A stretch of 64,000 nt of DNA from Pseudomonas soli (GCF_900110655.1 NZ_FOEQ01000015.1:50711-114710), one strand, 5' to 3'; shown: positions 25,884 to 34,455, counted from the first letter of the stretch. Program-made: numbers and translations. Notes: generated from the sequence alone by a model not told the origin.

Positions 25884-26714
25884 TCAGCGACGGAAAAGGT
25901 CATTGAGCTGAGCGAATGGCAAAGCCTGCTCGCCATAACTGAAAGTGCCCTGCTCATGGATCTCCAGCGCGGCCCGCTGCAAAGCGCCCAGGGCGGCACG
26001 CGCCAGCGATGAGCCGACACTGATGCGCTTGACGCCCAGGTCTTGCAACTGGTTCACGCTCAAGGGTACGCCCGCCATGCCCATCAGCACGTTCACCGGC
26101 CTTGGCGCCACGGCCTGCACCACCGCACGGATCTCATCGACGCTGCGCAGCCCCGGGGCATACAGCACATCGGCGCCGGCCTCGGCATAGGCTTGCAGCC
26201 TGCGAATGGTGTCATCCAGGTCGAGACGCCCGTGCAGCAGGTTCTCGGCGCGCGCGCAAAGGGTGAAGGGGAACGGCAGGCCGCGGGCAGCCTGCACGGC
26301 GGCGCGTACACGCGCCACGGACAGGTCGAAGTCGTAGATCGGCACTTCGGCGCGACCGCTGGCATCTTCGATCGAACCGCCCACCAACCCCACCTCGGCG
26401 GCGCGCAGAATGCTCTGTGCGCAGTCTTCGGGCAATTCGCCGAAGCCGTTTTCCAGGTCCGCCGCCACCGGCAATGGCGTGGCATCGACGATCGCCTGGG
26501 CGTTGCCCAGGGTTTCCTCGAGCGTCAGCGCGCCCTCGGCATCCGGCCGCCCCAGGCTGAACGCCAGCCCCGCGCTGGTCGTGGCCAGCGCTTCGTATCC
26601 CAGGCTGGCCAACAGCCTGGCGGAGCCGGCGTCCCACGGGTTGGGGATGACGAACGCGCCATCTCGCTCGTGGAGCGCCTTGAAAGCTTCGGCTCGCAGG
26701 GTTTGCACATCCAT
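25884..26714 (-). CDS. isocitrate lyase/PEP mutase superfamily protein
   Basis: The 276-aa TIM-barrel protein shows 'FVIPNPWDAGSARLLASLGYEALATTSAG', 'LPVAADLENGFG' (metal-binding D-x-E-N-G-x-G) and 'VGLVGGSIEDASG'. It lacks the KKCGH loop of true isocitrate lyase, so it is not that enzyme. Related proteins are PEP mutases, carboxyPEP mutases, oxaloacetate hydrolases and many unassigned members. The start ATG has GGAGG 7 bases upstream. It lies between the DUF72 gene and the extensin-like gene on the same strand. The substrate cannot be assigned. Confidence 0.88.
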   Translation of the reverse strand: MDVQTLRAEAFKALHERDGAFVIPNPWDAGSARLLASLGYEALATTSAGLAFSLGRPDAEGALTLEETLGNAQAIVDATPLPVAADLENGFGELPEDCAQSILRAAEVGLVGGSIEDASGRAEVPIYDFDLSVARVRAAVQAARGLPFPFTLCARAENLLHGRLDLDDTIRRLQAYAEAGADVLYAPGLRSVDEIRAVVQAVAPRPVNVLMGMAGVPLSVNQLQDLGVKRISVGSSLARAALGALQRAALEIHEQGTFSYGEQALPFAQLNDLFRR

Positions 26715-26737
26715 GGTTCAACCTCCCGGCAGTCAGA

Positions 26738-27607
26738 TCAAAGTAACCCCAGTTGTTCGACCTCAGGGGCGCGGGGCAATTCAGGCAGCGCTGCAAGGCC
26801 CGGCAGGCGAGCCATCAGCCGCTGGTGAAAACGCTGGGCCAGCGCCGCCGCCAGGCGATTGTCGGAGGTATGCAGGAACACGTAGGGGCTGCGGCCCTCT
26901 TCAATCCATGCAGCGACCTTGTCGATCCATGGGGTGAGGAAGGTCTCGTTGGCCTCGAGCTGCGGATGGCCGATGAAGCGCACCTGCGGAGACTGGCTGA
27001 AGGCCGCTGGCCGCGGCGGCACCTTGGGCTTCTTAGCCTGGGCATGGAGCACCGCGGGCTCGCGCGAGGTGCAACTGAACAACGCACGCGGATCCAGGCA
27101 GATACGCTCGACTCCACGTTCATGCAGCAGGCGATTGAGCTGACGCTCCTCCTCGCCCCGGGCGAAGAAGGCGTCGTTGCGCACCTCAACCGCTACCGCC
27201 ACACCGATCTCATCAAGGAAATGCGCCAGCTCGCCCAGCCGCGACGGGCCGAACATTGCCGGCAACTGCAGCCAATACGGCGCCACGCGCTCACCCAGGG
27301 GAGCCATCAGCCGAGTGAAGTCGACGGCCGCATCGAGTTGTTCACGCAGGTCGCCGGCATGGCTCACATCGCCGGGAAACTTGGCGGTGAAGCGAAACCC
27401 CGACGGCATGATCTGCGCCCAACGCTCGACGGTCGCCGGCGCGGGACGGGCATAGAAGGTGGTATTGCCTTCAACGGCGTTGAATACCTGGCTGTAGAGC
27501 CCGAGGAACTCGCCGCTACGGGCGTCGGCGGGATAGAGGTAATCGCGCCAGGCGTTTTCAGCCCAGGACGGGCAACCGAGGAAATAAGGCAGAGATGATG
27601 GCGTCAT
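26738..27607 (-). CDS. DUF72 (YecE-like) family protein
   Basis: This 289-aa protein has 'YFLGCPSWAENAWRDYLYP', 'FNAVEGNTTFYARP', 'FRFTAKFPGDVSHAG' and 'VAVEVRNDAFF', the hallmark blocks of DUF72, a TIM-barrel family of unknown function. It starts 3 bases after the stop of the small protein gene upstream (27611), so the two are likely cotranscribed. No catalytic role is established for the family. Confidence 0.9.
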   Translation of the reverse strand: MTPSSLPYFLGCPSWAENAWRDYLYPADARSGEFLGLYSQVFNAVEGNTTFYARPAPATVERWAQIMPSGFRFTAKFPGDVSHAGDLREQLDAAVDFTRLMAPLGERVAPYWLQLPAMFGPSRLGELAHFLDEIGVAVAVEVRNDAFFARGEEERQLNRLLHERGVERICLDPRALFSCTSREPAVLHAQAKKPKVPPRPAAFSQSPQVRFIGHPQLEANETFLTPWIDKVAAWIEEGRSPYVFLHTSDNRLAAALAQRFHQRLMARLPGLAALPELPRAPEVEQLGLL

Positions 27608-27610
27608 CCA

Positions 27611-27901
27611 TCAAATGTACAGGTCCAGCCCCAGCACTTCCATCTCCCAGTCGGTGAAGCCGGCGGTGGTCAGGTAGCTGGCCAGGGCGGTGGAGGTACG
27701 GCGGTTGCGGCCGCGGGGGAAGATCAGGTCCTGCTGGCGGGCCGGCAGGTTCTCGCCGCGACGGCTGGCGCGGCTGATCTGCGCGTCGATGTCCTCGATG
27801 ATCTCGGCATCGGCTTCATCGATGGCTTCGTCACGCGCCGGCGCCTTGCGTGGCGCACGCTTGATGGGGTAGCTCTGTGAGGAGAAGCCGTCGATACGCA
27901 T
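27611..27901 (-). CDS. small protein of unknown function next to tsaB
   Basis: A 96-aa protein, 'MRIDGFSSQSYPIKRAPRKAPARD' followed by an acidic stretch 'EADAEIIEDIDAQISR' and a C-terminal 'RRTSTALASYLTTAGFTDWEMEVLGLDLYI'. The Arg-rich and acidic halves suggest a soluble partly disordered protein. The ATG at 27901 was preferred over a TTG ten codons upstream. I recall a small hypothetical gene at this place beside tsaB in other Pseudomonas genomes, which supports that it is real. Its function is unknown. Confidence 0.75.
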   Translation of the reverse strand: MRIDGFSSQSYPIKRAPRKAPARDEAIDEADAEIIEDIDAQISRASRRGENLPARQQDLIFPRGRNRRTSTALASYLTTAGFTDWEMEVLGLDLYI

Positions 27902-28033
27902 GACAAAGGCACTCAGGATCAATGATGGCAATTTAGCAGCATCAGGAATCCTTCGCTAATGCCCGAACTGATAACTGGACCACAGTTCGCGCAAAAGGTT
28001 TTATCGTGAACGGCGATAGCCGACGAAATGCCT

Positions 28034-28708
28034 TCAACGCGCCTTGGGCGTAGCCACATTATCGCGCAAGTAGACCGGTTGCGCCTGCTCGGCGACCACC
28101 GCCTCGCCCCGTGCCCAGGCGAAGCCGGCCAGGGAGAGGATATCCAGGGCGCTGGGCAACGCACCCGCATCGATGGCAGATACCTGCACGGCCAGGCGCT
28201 CGGCGTAGCCCCAGCCGGTACCGGCACCGAACCATGCCTCGCCCGCGCCTTGTGGCAGGGCCACACCCTCCGGTGGCAGTACCGCCTCGTGGCCGACCAG
28301 ACGCATCTCGCCCTGTTCGGCGCGGTAGCAACCCCAGTACACCTCGTCCATGCGCGCATCGATGGCCGCGGCCACCTGCTGCACGCCACGCTCACGCAAG
28401 GCGCCCTGAGCCAAGGCCGCCAGGTTGGATGTCGGCAGCACTGGGCGCTCCAAGGCGAAAGCCAGGCCCTGGACCACGCCGATGGCGATACGCACGCCGG
28501 TGAAGGCGCCCGGGCCACGGCCGAAGGCGATGGCATCCAGCGCGCTCAGCGCCACGCCCGATTCGGCCAGCAACTGCTTGATCATCGGAAGCAGCTTCTG
28601 CGCGTGCATGCGCGGGATCACCTCGTAATGGCTGGTCACCTTGCCGTCATGCAGCAGGGCGACGGAACAGGCTTCGGTAGCGGTATCCAGGGCCAGCAAG
28701 GTGGTCAT
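28034..28708 (-). CDS. tsaB: tRNA threonylcarbamoyladenosine biosynthesis protein TsaB
   Basis: The 224-aa ASKHA-fold protein begins 'MTTLLALDTATEACSVALLHDG' and has 'AFGRGPGAFTGVRIAIGVVQGLAFA', the TsaB signature. TsaB is the scaffold of the TsaBDE complex that makes t6A37 in tRNAs reading ANN codons. The start ATG at 28708 matches the family N-terminus; a longer frame upstream is not supported. It follows adk on the same strand with a hairpin in the 88-base gap. Confidence 0.96.
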   Translation of the reverse strand: MTTLLALDTATEACSVALLHDGKVTSHYEVIPRMHAQKLLPMIKQLLAESGVALSALDAIAFGRGPGAFTGVRIAIGVVQGLAFALERPVLPTSNLAALAQGALRERGVQQVAAAIDARMDEVYWGCYRAEQGEMRLVGHEAVLPPEGVALPQGAGEAWFGAGTGWGYAERLAVQVSAIDAGALPSALDILSLAGFAWARGEAVVAEQAQPVYLRDNVATPKAR

Positions 28709-28757
28709 CGAGCAAGGTATCCAGGCAACAGGGAAAAGAGCGGCAGTATAAACGACA

Positions 28758-28777
28758 ACGGCCCGCAAGCGGGCCGT
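28758..28777 (-). terminator. hairpin between adk and tsaB
   Basis: A perfect 9-bp GC-rich stem (28758-28766 and 28769-28777) lies 20 bases after the adk stop. Only scattered T residues follow on the minus strand, so it may be a partial terminator that lowers tsaB expression. Confidence 0.55.
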
Positions 28778-28796
28778 CGTGACACACGGTGATGGA

Positions 28797-29447
28797 TCAG
28801 CTCAGGGCTGCCAGCACCTTGGCAGTGATCGATTCGACCGAACCGACGCCCTCGATGTGGCTGTACTTCGGTTTGCCGGCGTTGGCGGCCGACAGCTTCT
28901 GGTAGAAGTCCACCAGCGGCTTGGTCTGGCTGTGGTAGACCGACAGGCGGTGACGCACGGTTTCTTCCTTGTCGTCATCGCGCTGGATCAGGTCTTCGCC
29001 GGTGACGTCGTCCTTGCCTTCCACCTTCGGCGGATTGTACTGGATGTGGTAGGTGCGGCCGGATGCCAGGTGCACGCGGCGGCCAGCCATGCGGCCGACG
29101 ATTTCTTCGTCGTCCACGGCGATTTCGACCACTGCGTCGATGTCGACGCCAGCGGCGACCATGGCTTCAGCCTGCGGGATGGTGCGCGGGAAGCCGTCGA
29201 ACAGGCAGCCGTTGGCGCAGTCAGCCTGCGCGATGCGCTCCTTGACCAGGCTGATGATCAGCTCGTCGGAGACCAGCTGGCCGGCATCCATGACCTTTTT
29301 CAGCTCCAGGCCCAGTGGGGTACCGGCCTTGACGGCGGCACGCAGCATGTCACCGGTGGAGATCTGGGGAATACCGAACTTCTCGGTGATGAACTTTGCC
29401 TGAGTACCTTTACCGGCCCCGGGAGCTCCCAGCAGAATTACGCGCAT
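28797..29447 (-). CDS. adk: adenylate kinase
   Basis: The 216-aa enzyme has the P-loop 'GAPGAGKGTQ' at residues 7-16, the AMP-binding 'STGDMLRAAV', 'DGFPRTIPQAE' and a long LID domain ('GRRVHLASGRTYHIQYNPP') without the four zinc cysteines seen in Gram-positive forms. It interconverts ATP + AMP and 2 ADP in the cytoplasm. GAGGAG lies 6 bases before the ATG at 29447. It lies between ppc upstream and tsaB downstream on the same strand, the order I recall for other Pseudomonas. Confidence 0.98.
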   Translation of the reverse strand: MRVILLGAPGAGKGTQAKFITEKFGIPQISTGDMLRAAVKAGTPLGLELKKVMDAGQLVSDELIISLVKERIAQADCANGCLFDGFPRTIPQAEAMVAAGVDIDAVVEIAVDDEEIVGRMAGRRVHLASGRTYHIQYNPPKVEGKDDVTGEDLIQRDDDKEETVRHRLSVYHSQTKPLVDFYQKLSAANAGKPKYSHIEGVGSVESITAKVLAALS

Positions 29448-29705
29448 CTTGTGCTCCTCATATTTTTTATGCAAATCAACGGATTCGGCGCACAAGGCCA
29501 ATTCCGGAAAAATCGGTCGAGACCGCAAAATCGGTCAAAAGGCTGCTCAAGATACACAGCACCCGCCCCCCCGACAAGCGTCCCAAAGTGGCAGGAACGC
29601 GCCACTTGTAGCCTGCCAGAGGACAGGTTGCGCCAGGCGCAACCGGCCGCGCGAGGACCGATCACGATCCAGCGCGGCCCTCACCACGCCCGGACTGGGC
29701 TGAAC

Positions 29706-32333
29706 TCAACCGGTGTTGCGCAACCCAGCCGCGATCCCGGCCACGGTCACCAGCAAGGCCTGCTCCAACGGGCTGTCCAGAGCGGCTTCGCGGCTGCGCG
29801 AGCGTGCCAGCAACTCGGCCTGCAGGCGGTGCAGCGGGTCCAGGTAGGTGTTGCGCAGGCGGATGAATTCCAAGGTTTCCGGGCTGTGCGCCAGTAGCAC
29901 CGACTGCCCGGTCAGACCCAGTACCACCTGGCACGACTGCGACAATAGGTCGCGCAGGTGCGCGCCCAACGGCAGCAGTTCGGGTTGCACCAGACGTTCG
30001 TCGTAGGCCTCGGCGATCTGCGCATCGGCCTTGGCCAGGACCATCTCCAGCATGTCGATGCGGGTACGGAAGAACGGCCATTGTTCGCGCATCTGCGCCA
30101 GCAGCGCCCCCTGCCCGCGTGCCAGGGCATTGCTCAGCGCGGTCTCCCAGCCGAGCCAGGCCGGCAGCATCAGCCGTGTCTGGGTCCAGCCGAAGATCCA
30201 AGGGATCGCCCTCAGGCTTTCGATGCCGCCGGCGCGGCGCTTGGCCGGGCGACTGCCCAGCGGCAGGCGGCCAAGCTCCTGCTCGGGGGTGGACTGACGG
30301 AAGTACTCGACGAAGTCCGGATTTTCGCGCACCACGGCCCGGTAGGCCTTGACCCCGTCGGCGGCCAGCTGGTCCATCAGTACGCGCCAGGCCGGCTCAG
30401 GCGGCGGCGGTGGCAACAGGGTCGCCTCCAGCACCGCGGCCAGGTAGAGATTGAGGTTCTGTTCGGCGATGCCCGGCAGACCGAACTTGAAGCGGATCAT
30501 CTCGCCCTGTTCGGTGGTGCGGAAACGGCCACCCACCGACCCCGGCGGCTGCGACAGGATCGCCGCGTGGGCTGGGCCGCCGCCACGCCCGACCGTGCCA
30601 CCGCGACCATGGAACAGCAGCAACTCTACCTGGTGCTCACGGCAGATACGTACCAGGTTTTCCTGGGCGCGGTACTGGGCCCATGCCGCCGCCGTGGTGC
30701 CGGCATCCTTGGCCGAGTCGGAATAGCCGATCATCACCTCCTGCGGGCCGTGCAGGCCGGCACGATAGCCGGGGAGCCCGAGCAGGCGCTCCATGACCGG
30801 GCCTGCGTTGTCAAGGTCGGCCAGGGTCTCGAACAGGGGTACCACGCGCATCGGCCGGGTCAGCCCGGCCTCCTTGAGCAACAGCTGCACCGCCAGTACA
30901 TCGGACGCCGCGCCGGCCATGGAAATCACGTACGACCCCAGCGACGCCGCCGGGGCCGCAGCGATTTCGCGGCAGGTGGCGAGTACTTCGGCGGTATCGG
31001 TCTGGGGCTGGAAATGCGCCGGCAGCAGGGGGCGGCGGTTCTTCAGTTCGGTCTGGAGGAAGGTGATGCGTCGCTCTTCGTCCCACTCGGCGTAGCGGCC
31101 CAGGCCGAGGTAGTCGGTGATTTCCGACAGCGCGTCGCGATGGCGGGCAGCGTCCTGACGTACGTCCAGGCGCACCAGGAACAGACCGAAAGTCACCGCC
31201 CGGCGCAGGCAGTCGAGCAACGGGCCGTCGGCGATCACGCCCATGCCACACTCATGCAGCGACTGGTAGCACAGCTCCAGCGGCGCGATGAGGTCGCGAT
31301 TGTCCACCAGCACCGCCGCGCTGGCCGGCTGCGTCGCGGCCAACGAGGCGTGGGCCCAGGCGCGGGTGGCACGCAGGCGGTCGCGCAACTGCTTGAGCAG
31401 CGCCCGGTATGGTTCGGCGCTGTCCCCGACCTTTTCCTTGAGCGCGGCGCTGGCCTGCTGCATGGACAGCTCGGCGGCCAGGTAGTCGATATCGCGCAGG
31501 AACAGGTCGGCGGCCATCCAGCGCGCCAGCAAGAGCACTTCGCGGGTTACCGCCGCCGTGACATTGGGATTGCCGTCACGATCACCGCCCATCCACGAGG
31601 CGAAGCGAATCGGCGCCGCCTCCAGCGGCAGGTGCAGGCCAGTCGCCTCGAACAGAGCCGCATCGACCTTGCGCAGGTGGCTGGGCACAGCCTGCCACAA
31701 TGAGTGCTCGATCACGGCGAAGCCCCACTTGGCCTCGTCCACCGGTGTGGGCCGGGTCCTGCGGATTTCCTCGGTGTGCCAGGATTCGGCGATCAGCCGG
31801 CGCAGGCGTTCGCGCACCTGCTGGCGCTCGGCCGGGATCAGATCGCGGTGATCCTGCGCGGCCAGCTGCGCGGCAATGGCGTCGTACTTCTGGATCAAGG
31901 TGCGGCGCGCCACCTCGGTGGGGTGCGCGGTGAGCACCAGTTCGATGTTCAACTTGCCCAGTTGCCTGGCCAGCTCATCGTTGCCATGGCCAGCGGCCTT
32001 CAGGCGCGCCAGCAACTCGGGGAGCACCCGCGCCTCGAACGGTTCGGGTTGGCCAGCGTCACGGCGGCGGATCAGCTGGTACTGCTCGGCGATGTTGGCC
32101 AGGTTGAGGAACTGGTTGAACGCCCGCGCCACCGGCAGCAGGTCTTGCTCGGCCAGGTCGCCCAGGGTCGAGCTCAGTTGCTCGCCCGCTCCACGGCGGT
32201 CGGCCTTGGCGCTGTGGCGGATATCCTCGATCTTCTGCAGGAATGCCTCGCCATGCTGCTGGCGGATAGTCTCGCCAAGCAGTTCTCCTAAAAGGTGCAC
32301 ATCCTCGCGCAAGCGCAGATCGATATCACTCAT
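29706..32333 (-). CDS. ppc: phosphoenolpyruvate carboxylase
   Basis: The 875-aa enzyme makes oxaloacetate from PEP and bicarbonate to refill the TCA cycle. Diagnostic motifs are 'LVLTAHPTEVARRTL' (catalytic His), 'WMGGDRDGNPNV', 'IGYSDSAKDAG', 'LFHGRGGTVGRGGGP' and the C-terminal 'LRNTG' that takes part in the active and inhibitor sites. The start 'MSDIDLRLREDVHLLGELLG' (ATG at 32333) fits the family; the frame continues open upstream but without similarity. It is divergent from the small conserved gene at 32477, and adk follows 258 bases downstream. Confidence 0.98.
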   Translation of the reverse strand: MSDIDLRLREDVHLLGELLGETIRQQHGEAFLQKIEDIRHSAKADRRGAGEQLSSTLGDLAEQDLLPVARAFNQFLNLANIAEQYQLIRRRDAGQPEPFEARVLPELLARLKAAGHGNDELARQLGKLNIELVLTAHPTEVARRTLIQKYDAIAAQLAAQDHRDLIPAERQQVRERLRRLIAESWHTEEIRRTRPTPVDEAKWGFAVIEHSLWQAVPSHLRKVDAALFEATGLHLPLEAAPIRFASWMGGDRDGNPNVTAAVTREVLLLARWMAADLFLRDIDYLAAELSMQQASAALKEKVGDSAEPYRALLKQLRDRLRATRAWAHASLAATQPASAAVLVDNRDLIAPLELCYQSLHECGMGVIADGPLLDCLRRAVTFGLFLVRLDVRQDAARHRDALSEITDYLGLGRYAEWDEERRITFLQTELKNRRPLLPAHFQPQTDTAEVLATCREIAAAPAASLGSYVISMAGAASDVLAVQLLLKEAGLTRPMRVVPLFETLADLDNAGPVMERLLGLPGYRAGLHGPQEVMIGYSDSAKDAGTTAAAWAQYRAQENLVRICREHQVELLLFHGRGGTVGRGGGPAHAAILSQPPGSVGGRFRTTEQGEMIRFKFGLPGIAEQNLNLYLAAVLEATLLPPPPPEPAWRVLMDQLAADGVKAYRAVVRENPDFVEYFRQSTPEQELGRLPLGSRPAKRRAGGIESLRAIPWIFGWTQTRLMLPAWLGWETALSNALARGQGALLAQMREQWPFFRTRIDMLEMVLAKADAQIAEAYDERLVQPELLPLGAHLRDLLSQSCQVVLGLTGQSVLLAHSPETLEFIRLRNTYLDPLHRLQAELLARSRSREAALDSPLEQALLVTVAGIAAGLRNTG

Positions 32334-32476
32334 CAGCCTTCTCCACTCCAGGAAACCGCATGCGCCCAAGAGTGCCCACTCGCGACCATTCCTGGCAAGG
32401 CGCATGCTGCCAAAGCAACTAAAGTGAACACAGATCATTCGAAGCAATGCCACTCCAGGCTTTGACAGAGGTCATC

Positions 32477-32821
32477 ATGAAAATTCGCCAACTCGCCCAG
32501 CACTGGGAACAAAACGCCGCCGGCCGCCTGAGCCCCACCGGCCATGTCCTGCACCTGGACATGGAAGCAGAAGCGCGTCTGGCCGCGCTGATCGACATGT
32601 ATCCCAAGCGTAGCCCCGAGGAGCTCTTGGGCGAGTTGGTGGCGGCGGCACTGGAAGAGCTGGAGGCCAGCTTCCCCTACGTCAAGGGCCAGCAAGTGAT
32701 TGCCACCGACGAGGAAGGTGACCCGCTGTACGAGGACATCGGCCCTACTCCGCGCTTTCTGGCTCTCTCCAGGCGCCATCTGCAAGCCCTTGGCCGTGTG
32801 CATAAAGACCCCTCGCACTGA
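32477..32821 (+). CDS. small conserved protein divergent from ppc
   Basis: This 114-aa acidic soluble protein, 'MKIRQLAQHWEQNAAGRLSPTGHVLHLDMEAEARLAALIDMYP', has no signal peptide. AGAGG lies 6 bases before the ATG at 32477, which argues against the in-frame start ten codons upstream. A homologue divergent from ppc is, from memory, conserved in Pseudomonas and is sometimes labelled a pilin assembly protein; I see nothing in the sequence that proves such a role. The middle, 'RSPEELLGELVAAALEELEASFPYV', is helical, like a ribbon-helix-helix or small adaptor. Confidence 0.82.
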   Translation: MKIRQLAQHWEQNAAGRLSPTGHVLHLDMEAEARLAALIDMYPKRSPEELLGELVAAALEELEASFPYVKGQQVIATDEEGDPLYEDIGPTPRFLALSRRHLQALGRVHKDPSH

Positions 32822-32935
32822 GCCACTTCGGGTGCCGGGCACTGCCCGGCATACCGTCATTTACAGCGGAAGTTCCAGGCGAAAACCGCTGACTGATTAG
32901 TCAGAAAAAAATACCTTTAGCGTGCAAATTTTTCT

Positions 32936-32963
32936 GAACTATTCAAAAAACACTCCGGTCACA
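32936..32963 (+). promoter_or_regulatory. candidate AlgU (sigma-22) promoter for the DUF4398-lptF pair
   Basis: GAACTA (32936-32941) and TCACA (32959-32963) are 17 bases apart, close to the AlgU consensus GAACTT-N16/17-TCtgA. It would start transcription about 105 bases before the DUF4398 gene. LptF of P. aeruginosa is a known AlgU-dependent lipoprotein, which supports the call; two positions deviate from consensus. Confidence 0.45.
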
Positions 32964-33076
32964 GCCAATAGCCATCACGGCAAAACCCTGTAAACACGGG
33001 CCTTTGCGCCCGACACTGGCAACAGGGGAACAGCGATTGTCACGGCGTGGCATCGTCGTTTAACAGGAGTGACCCA

Positions 33077-33490
33077 ATGGAGTTGACCACCATGAAGACC
33101 CGCATCGCACAACCTTCCTCCACTCATCTGCGCGGGCTCAAGCTGGCCGCGCTGGCCCTGGGCAGCAGCCTGGTGCTGGCCGGCTGCGCGGGCAAGCCGC
33201 CTACCGAGCAATACGCCGTGACCCAATCGGCGGTCAACTCGGCGGTCAGTGCCGGTGGCACCGAGTTCGCAGCAGTGGAGATGAAGGCTGCCCAGGACAA
33301 GTTCAAGAAAGCCGAAATCGCCATGCACGACAAGAAGTATGACGAGGCCAAGCTGCTGGCCGAGCAAGCCGAATGGGACGCTCGCCTTGCCGAGCGCAAA
33401 GCCCAGGCAGCCAAGGCCCAGAAGGCCGTGCAGGATGCTCGCCAGGGTGTCCAGGACGTACGTGAGGAAGGCCTGCGCAGCGCTGAATAA
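33077..33490 (+). CDS. DUF4398 domain lipoprotein
   Basis: This 137-aa protein has a lipoprotein signal ('ALALGSSLVLAGC', lipidated Cys37). The mature part is one long Lys/Ala/Glu-rich helix with a repeated pattern typical of DUF4398 ('EMKAAQDKFKKAEIAMHDKKYDEAKLLAEQAEWDARLAERKAQAAKAQKA'). AGGAG sits 7 bases before the ATG at 33077. It is followed after 48 bases by lptF; both are secreted envelope lipoproteins and probably share a transcript. This pair (PA3691-PA3692 in P. aeruginosa) is known from there as an operon. Confidence 0.88.
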   Translation: MELTTMKTRIAQPSSTHLRGLKLAALALGSSLVLAGCAGKPPTEQYAVTQSAVNSAVSAGGTEFAAVEMKAAQDKFKKAEIAMHDKKYDEAKLLAEQAEWDARLAERKAQAAKAQKAVQDARQGVQDVREEGLRSAE

Positions 33491-33538
33491 GCCTGCTCAG
33501 CTTCCACTGCCTTCGTTAAAGATCAAAGGATGAACACT

Positions 33539-34327
33539 ATGCGCAATTACGTCATGATTCCCGCCCTGCTGGCCCTCAGCGTCGGCCTCGCCGCCTGCTC
33601 CCACGACCCGAACGCCAACCTCGAGTCGGCCCGCACCAATTTCTCCGCCCTGCAGAGCGATCCGCAGTCGAGCAAAGTGGCCGCGCTCGAGACCAAGGAC
33701 GCTCAGGACTGGCTGAACAAGGCCGACAAGGCCTACATGGATCGCGAGGATGAGAAGAAGGTCGACCAGCTCGCCTACCTCACCAATCAACGCGTTGAAG
33801 TGGCCAAGCAGACCATTGCCCTGCGCACCGCAGAGGGTGAACTGAAAAACGCCGCGGCACAACGCGCCCAGGCCAAGCTCGACGCCCGCGATGCGCAGAT
33901 CAAGAAACTGCAGGACAGCCTCAACGCCAAGCAGACCGACCGTGGCACCCTGGTGACCTTCGGCGACGTGCTGTTCGACTTCAACAAGGCGGAGCTCAAG
34001 AGCAGCGCCTACCCGAACGTCACCAAGCTGGCGCAGTTCCTTCAGGAGAACCCTGAACGCAAGGTGATCGTCGAGGGCTACACCGACAGCGTTGGTTCTG
34101 CCAACTACAACCAGACCCTGTCCGAACGTCGCGCCTCCGCAGTGCGCATGGCCCTGGTGCGTGCCGGTGTGGATCCTGCGCGCATCGTTGCCCAGGGTTA
34201 CGGCAAGGAGTATCCGGTTGCTGACAACAGCAGCAACTCCGGCCGCGCGCAAAACCGTCGTGTGGAAGTAACCATCTCCAACGACAACCAGCCGGTGGCA
34301 CCACGCTCGGTCAGCCAGATCCAGTAA
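33539..34327 (+). CDS. lptF: OmpA-family outer-membrane lipoprotein LptF
   Basis: This 262-aa protein starts with a lipoprotein signal ('ALLALSVGLAAC', lipidated Cys20), then a helical DUF4398-like part (about 25-130), then a C-terminal OmpA domain that binds peptidoglycan: 'GDVLFDFNKAELKSSAYPNV', 'VEGYTDSVGSANYNQTLSERRASAV' and 'GYGKEYPVADNSSNSGRAQNRRVEV'. It tethers the outer membrane to the cell wall. AAGGA lies 8 bases before the ATG at 33539, so I prefer this to the ATG three codons earlier. It is cotranscribed with the DUF4398 lipoprotein gene. The symbol follows P. aeruginosa lptF (PA3692), which matches in order and architecture. Confidence 0.88.
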   Translation: MRNYVMIPALLALSVGLAACSHDPNANLESARTNFSALQSDPQSSKVAALETKDAQDWLNKADKAYMDREDEKKVDQLAYLTNQRVEVAKQTIALRTAEGELKNAAAQRAQAKLDARDAQIKKLQDSLNAKQTDRGTLVTFGDVLFDFNKAELKSSAYPNVTKLAQFLQENPERKVIVEGYTDSVGSANYNQTLSERRASAVRMALVRAGVDPARIVAQGYGKEYPVADNSSNSGRAQNRRVEVTISNDNQPVAPRSVSQIQ

Positions 34328-34348
34328 CGGTTGCACGTTGCGTTGAAT

Positions 34349-34379
34349 GAAAAGCCCCGCCTTGATGGCGGGGCTTTTC
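34349..34379. terminator. bidirectional terminator after lptF
   Basis: A 13-bp stem (34349-34361 and 34367-34379) with GAAAAG/CTTTTC ends and a 5-base loop; it can serve lptF on the plus strand and backs up rpoS on the minus strand. Confidence 0.88.
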
Positions 34380-34409
34380 GTTGCAACCACTCTTGCAAGC
34401 CGCTAACGA

Positions 34410-34436
34410 AAACGCCCCGAACGGGTCGGGGCGTTT
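34410..34436 (-). terminator. terminator of rpoS
   Basis: An 11-bp stem (34410-34420 and 34426-34436) with a 5-base loop lies 20 bases after the rpoS stop; on the minus strand it ends in TTT followed by TCGTT. Confidence 0.8.
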
Positions 34437-34455
34437 ACCTGGCACCTGTCACCGG

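Noticed and set aside
25884..26714. True isocitrate lyase
   Set aside because: The catalytic KKCGH motif is absent and the protein is far too short.
32832..32850. Hairpin after the small gene at 32477 as an intrinsic terminator
   Set aside because: The stem TGCCGGGCA/TGCCCGGCA is real but no T run follows; left out as unsupported.
32889..32904. Hairpin CTGACT-GATT-AGTCAG followed by an A run as a terminator
   Set aside because: The A run is on the plus strand, so it gives no U tract for the upstream plus-strand gene, and no minus-strand gene ends there.
34328..34455. rsmZ small RNA in the rpoS-lptF gap
   Set aside because: The gap is too short and lacks repeated GGA loops; it holds two terminators.
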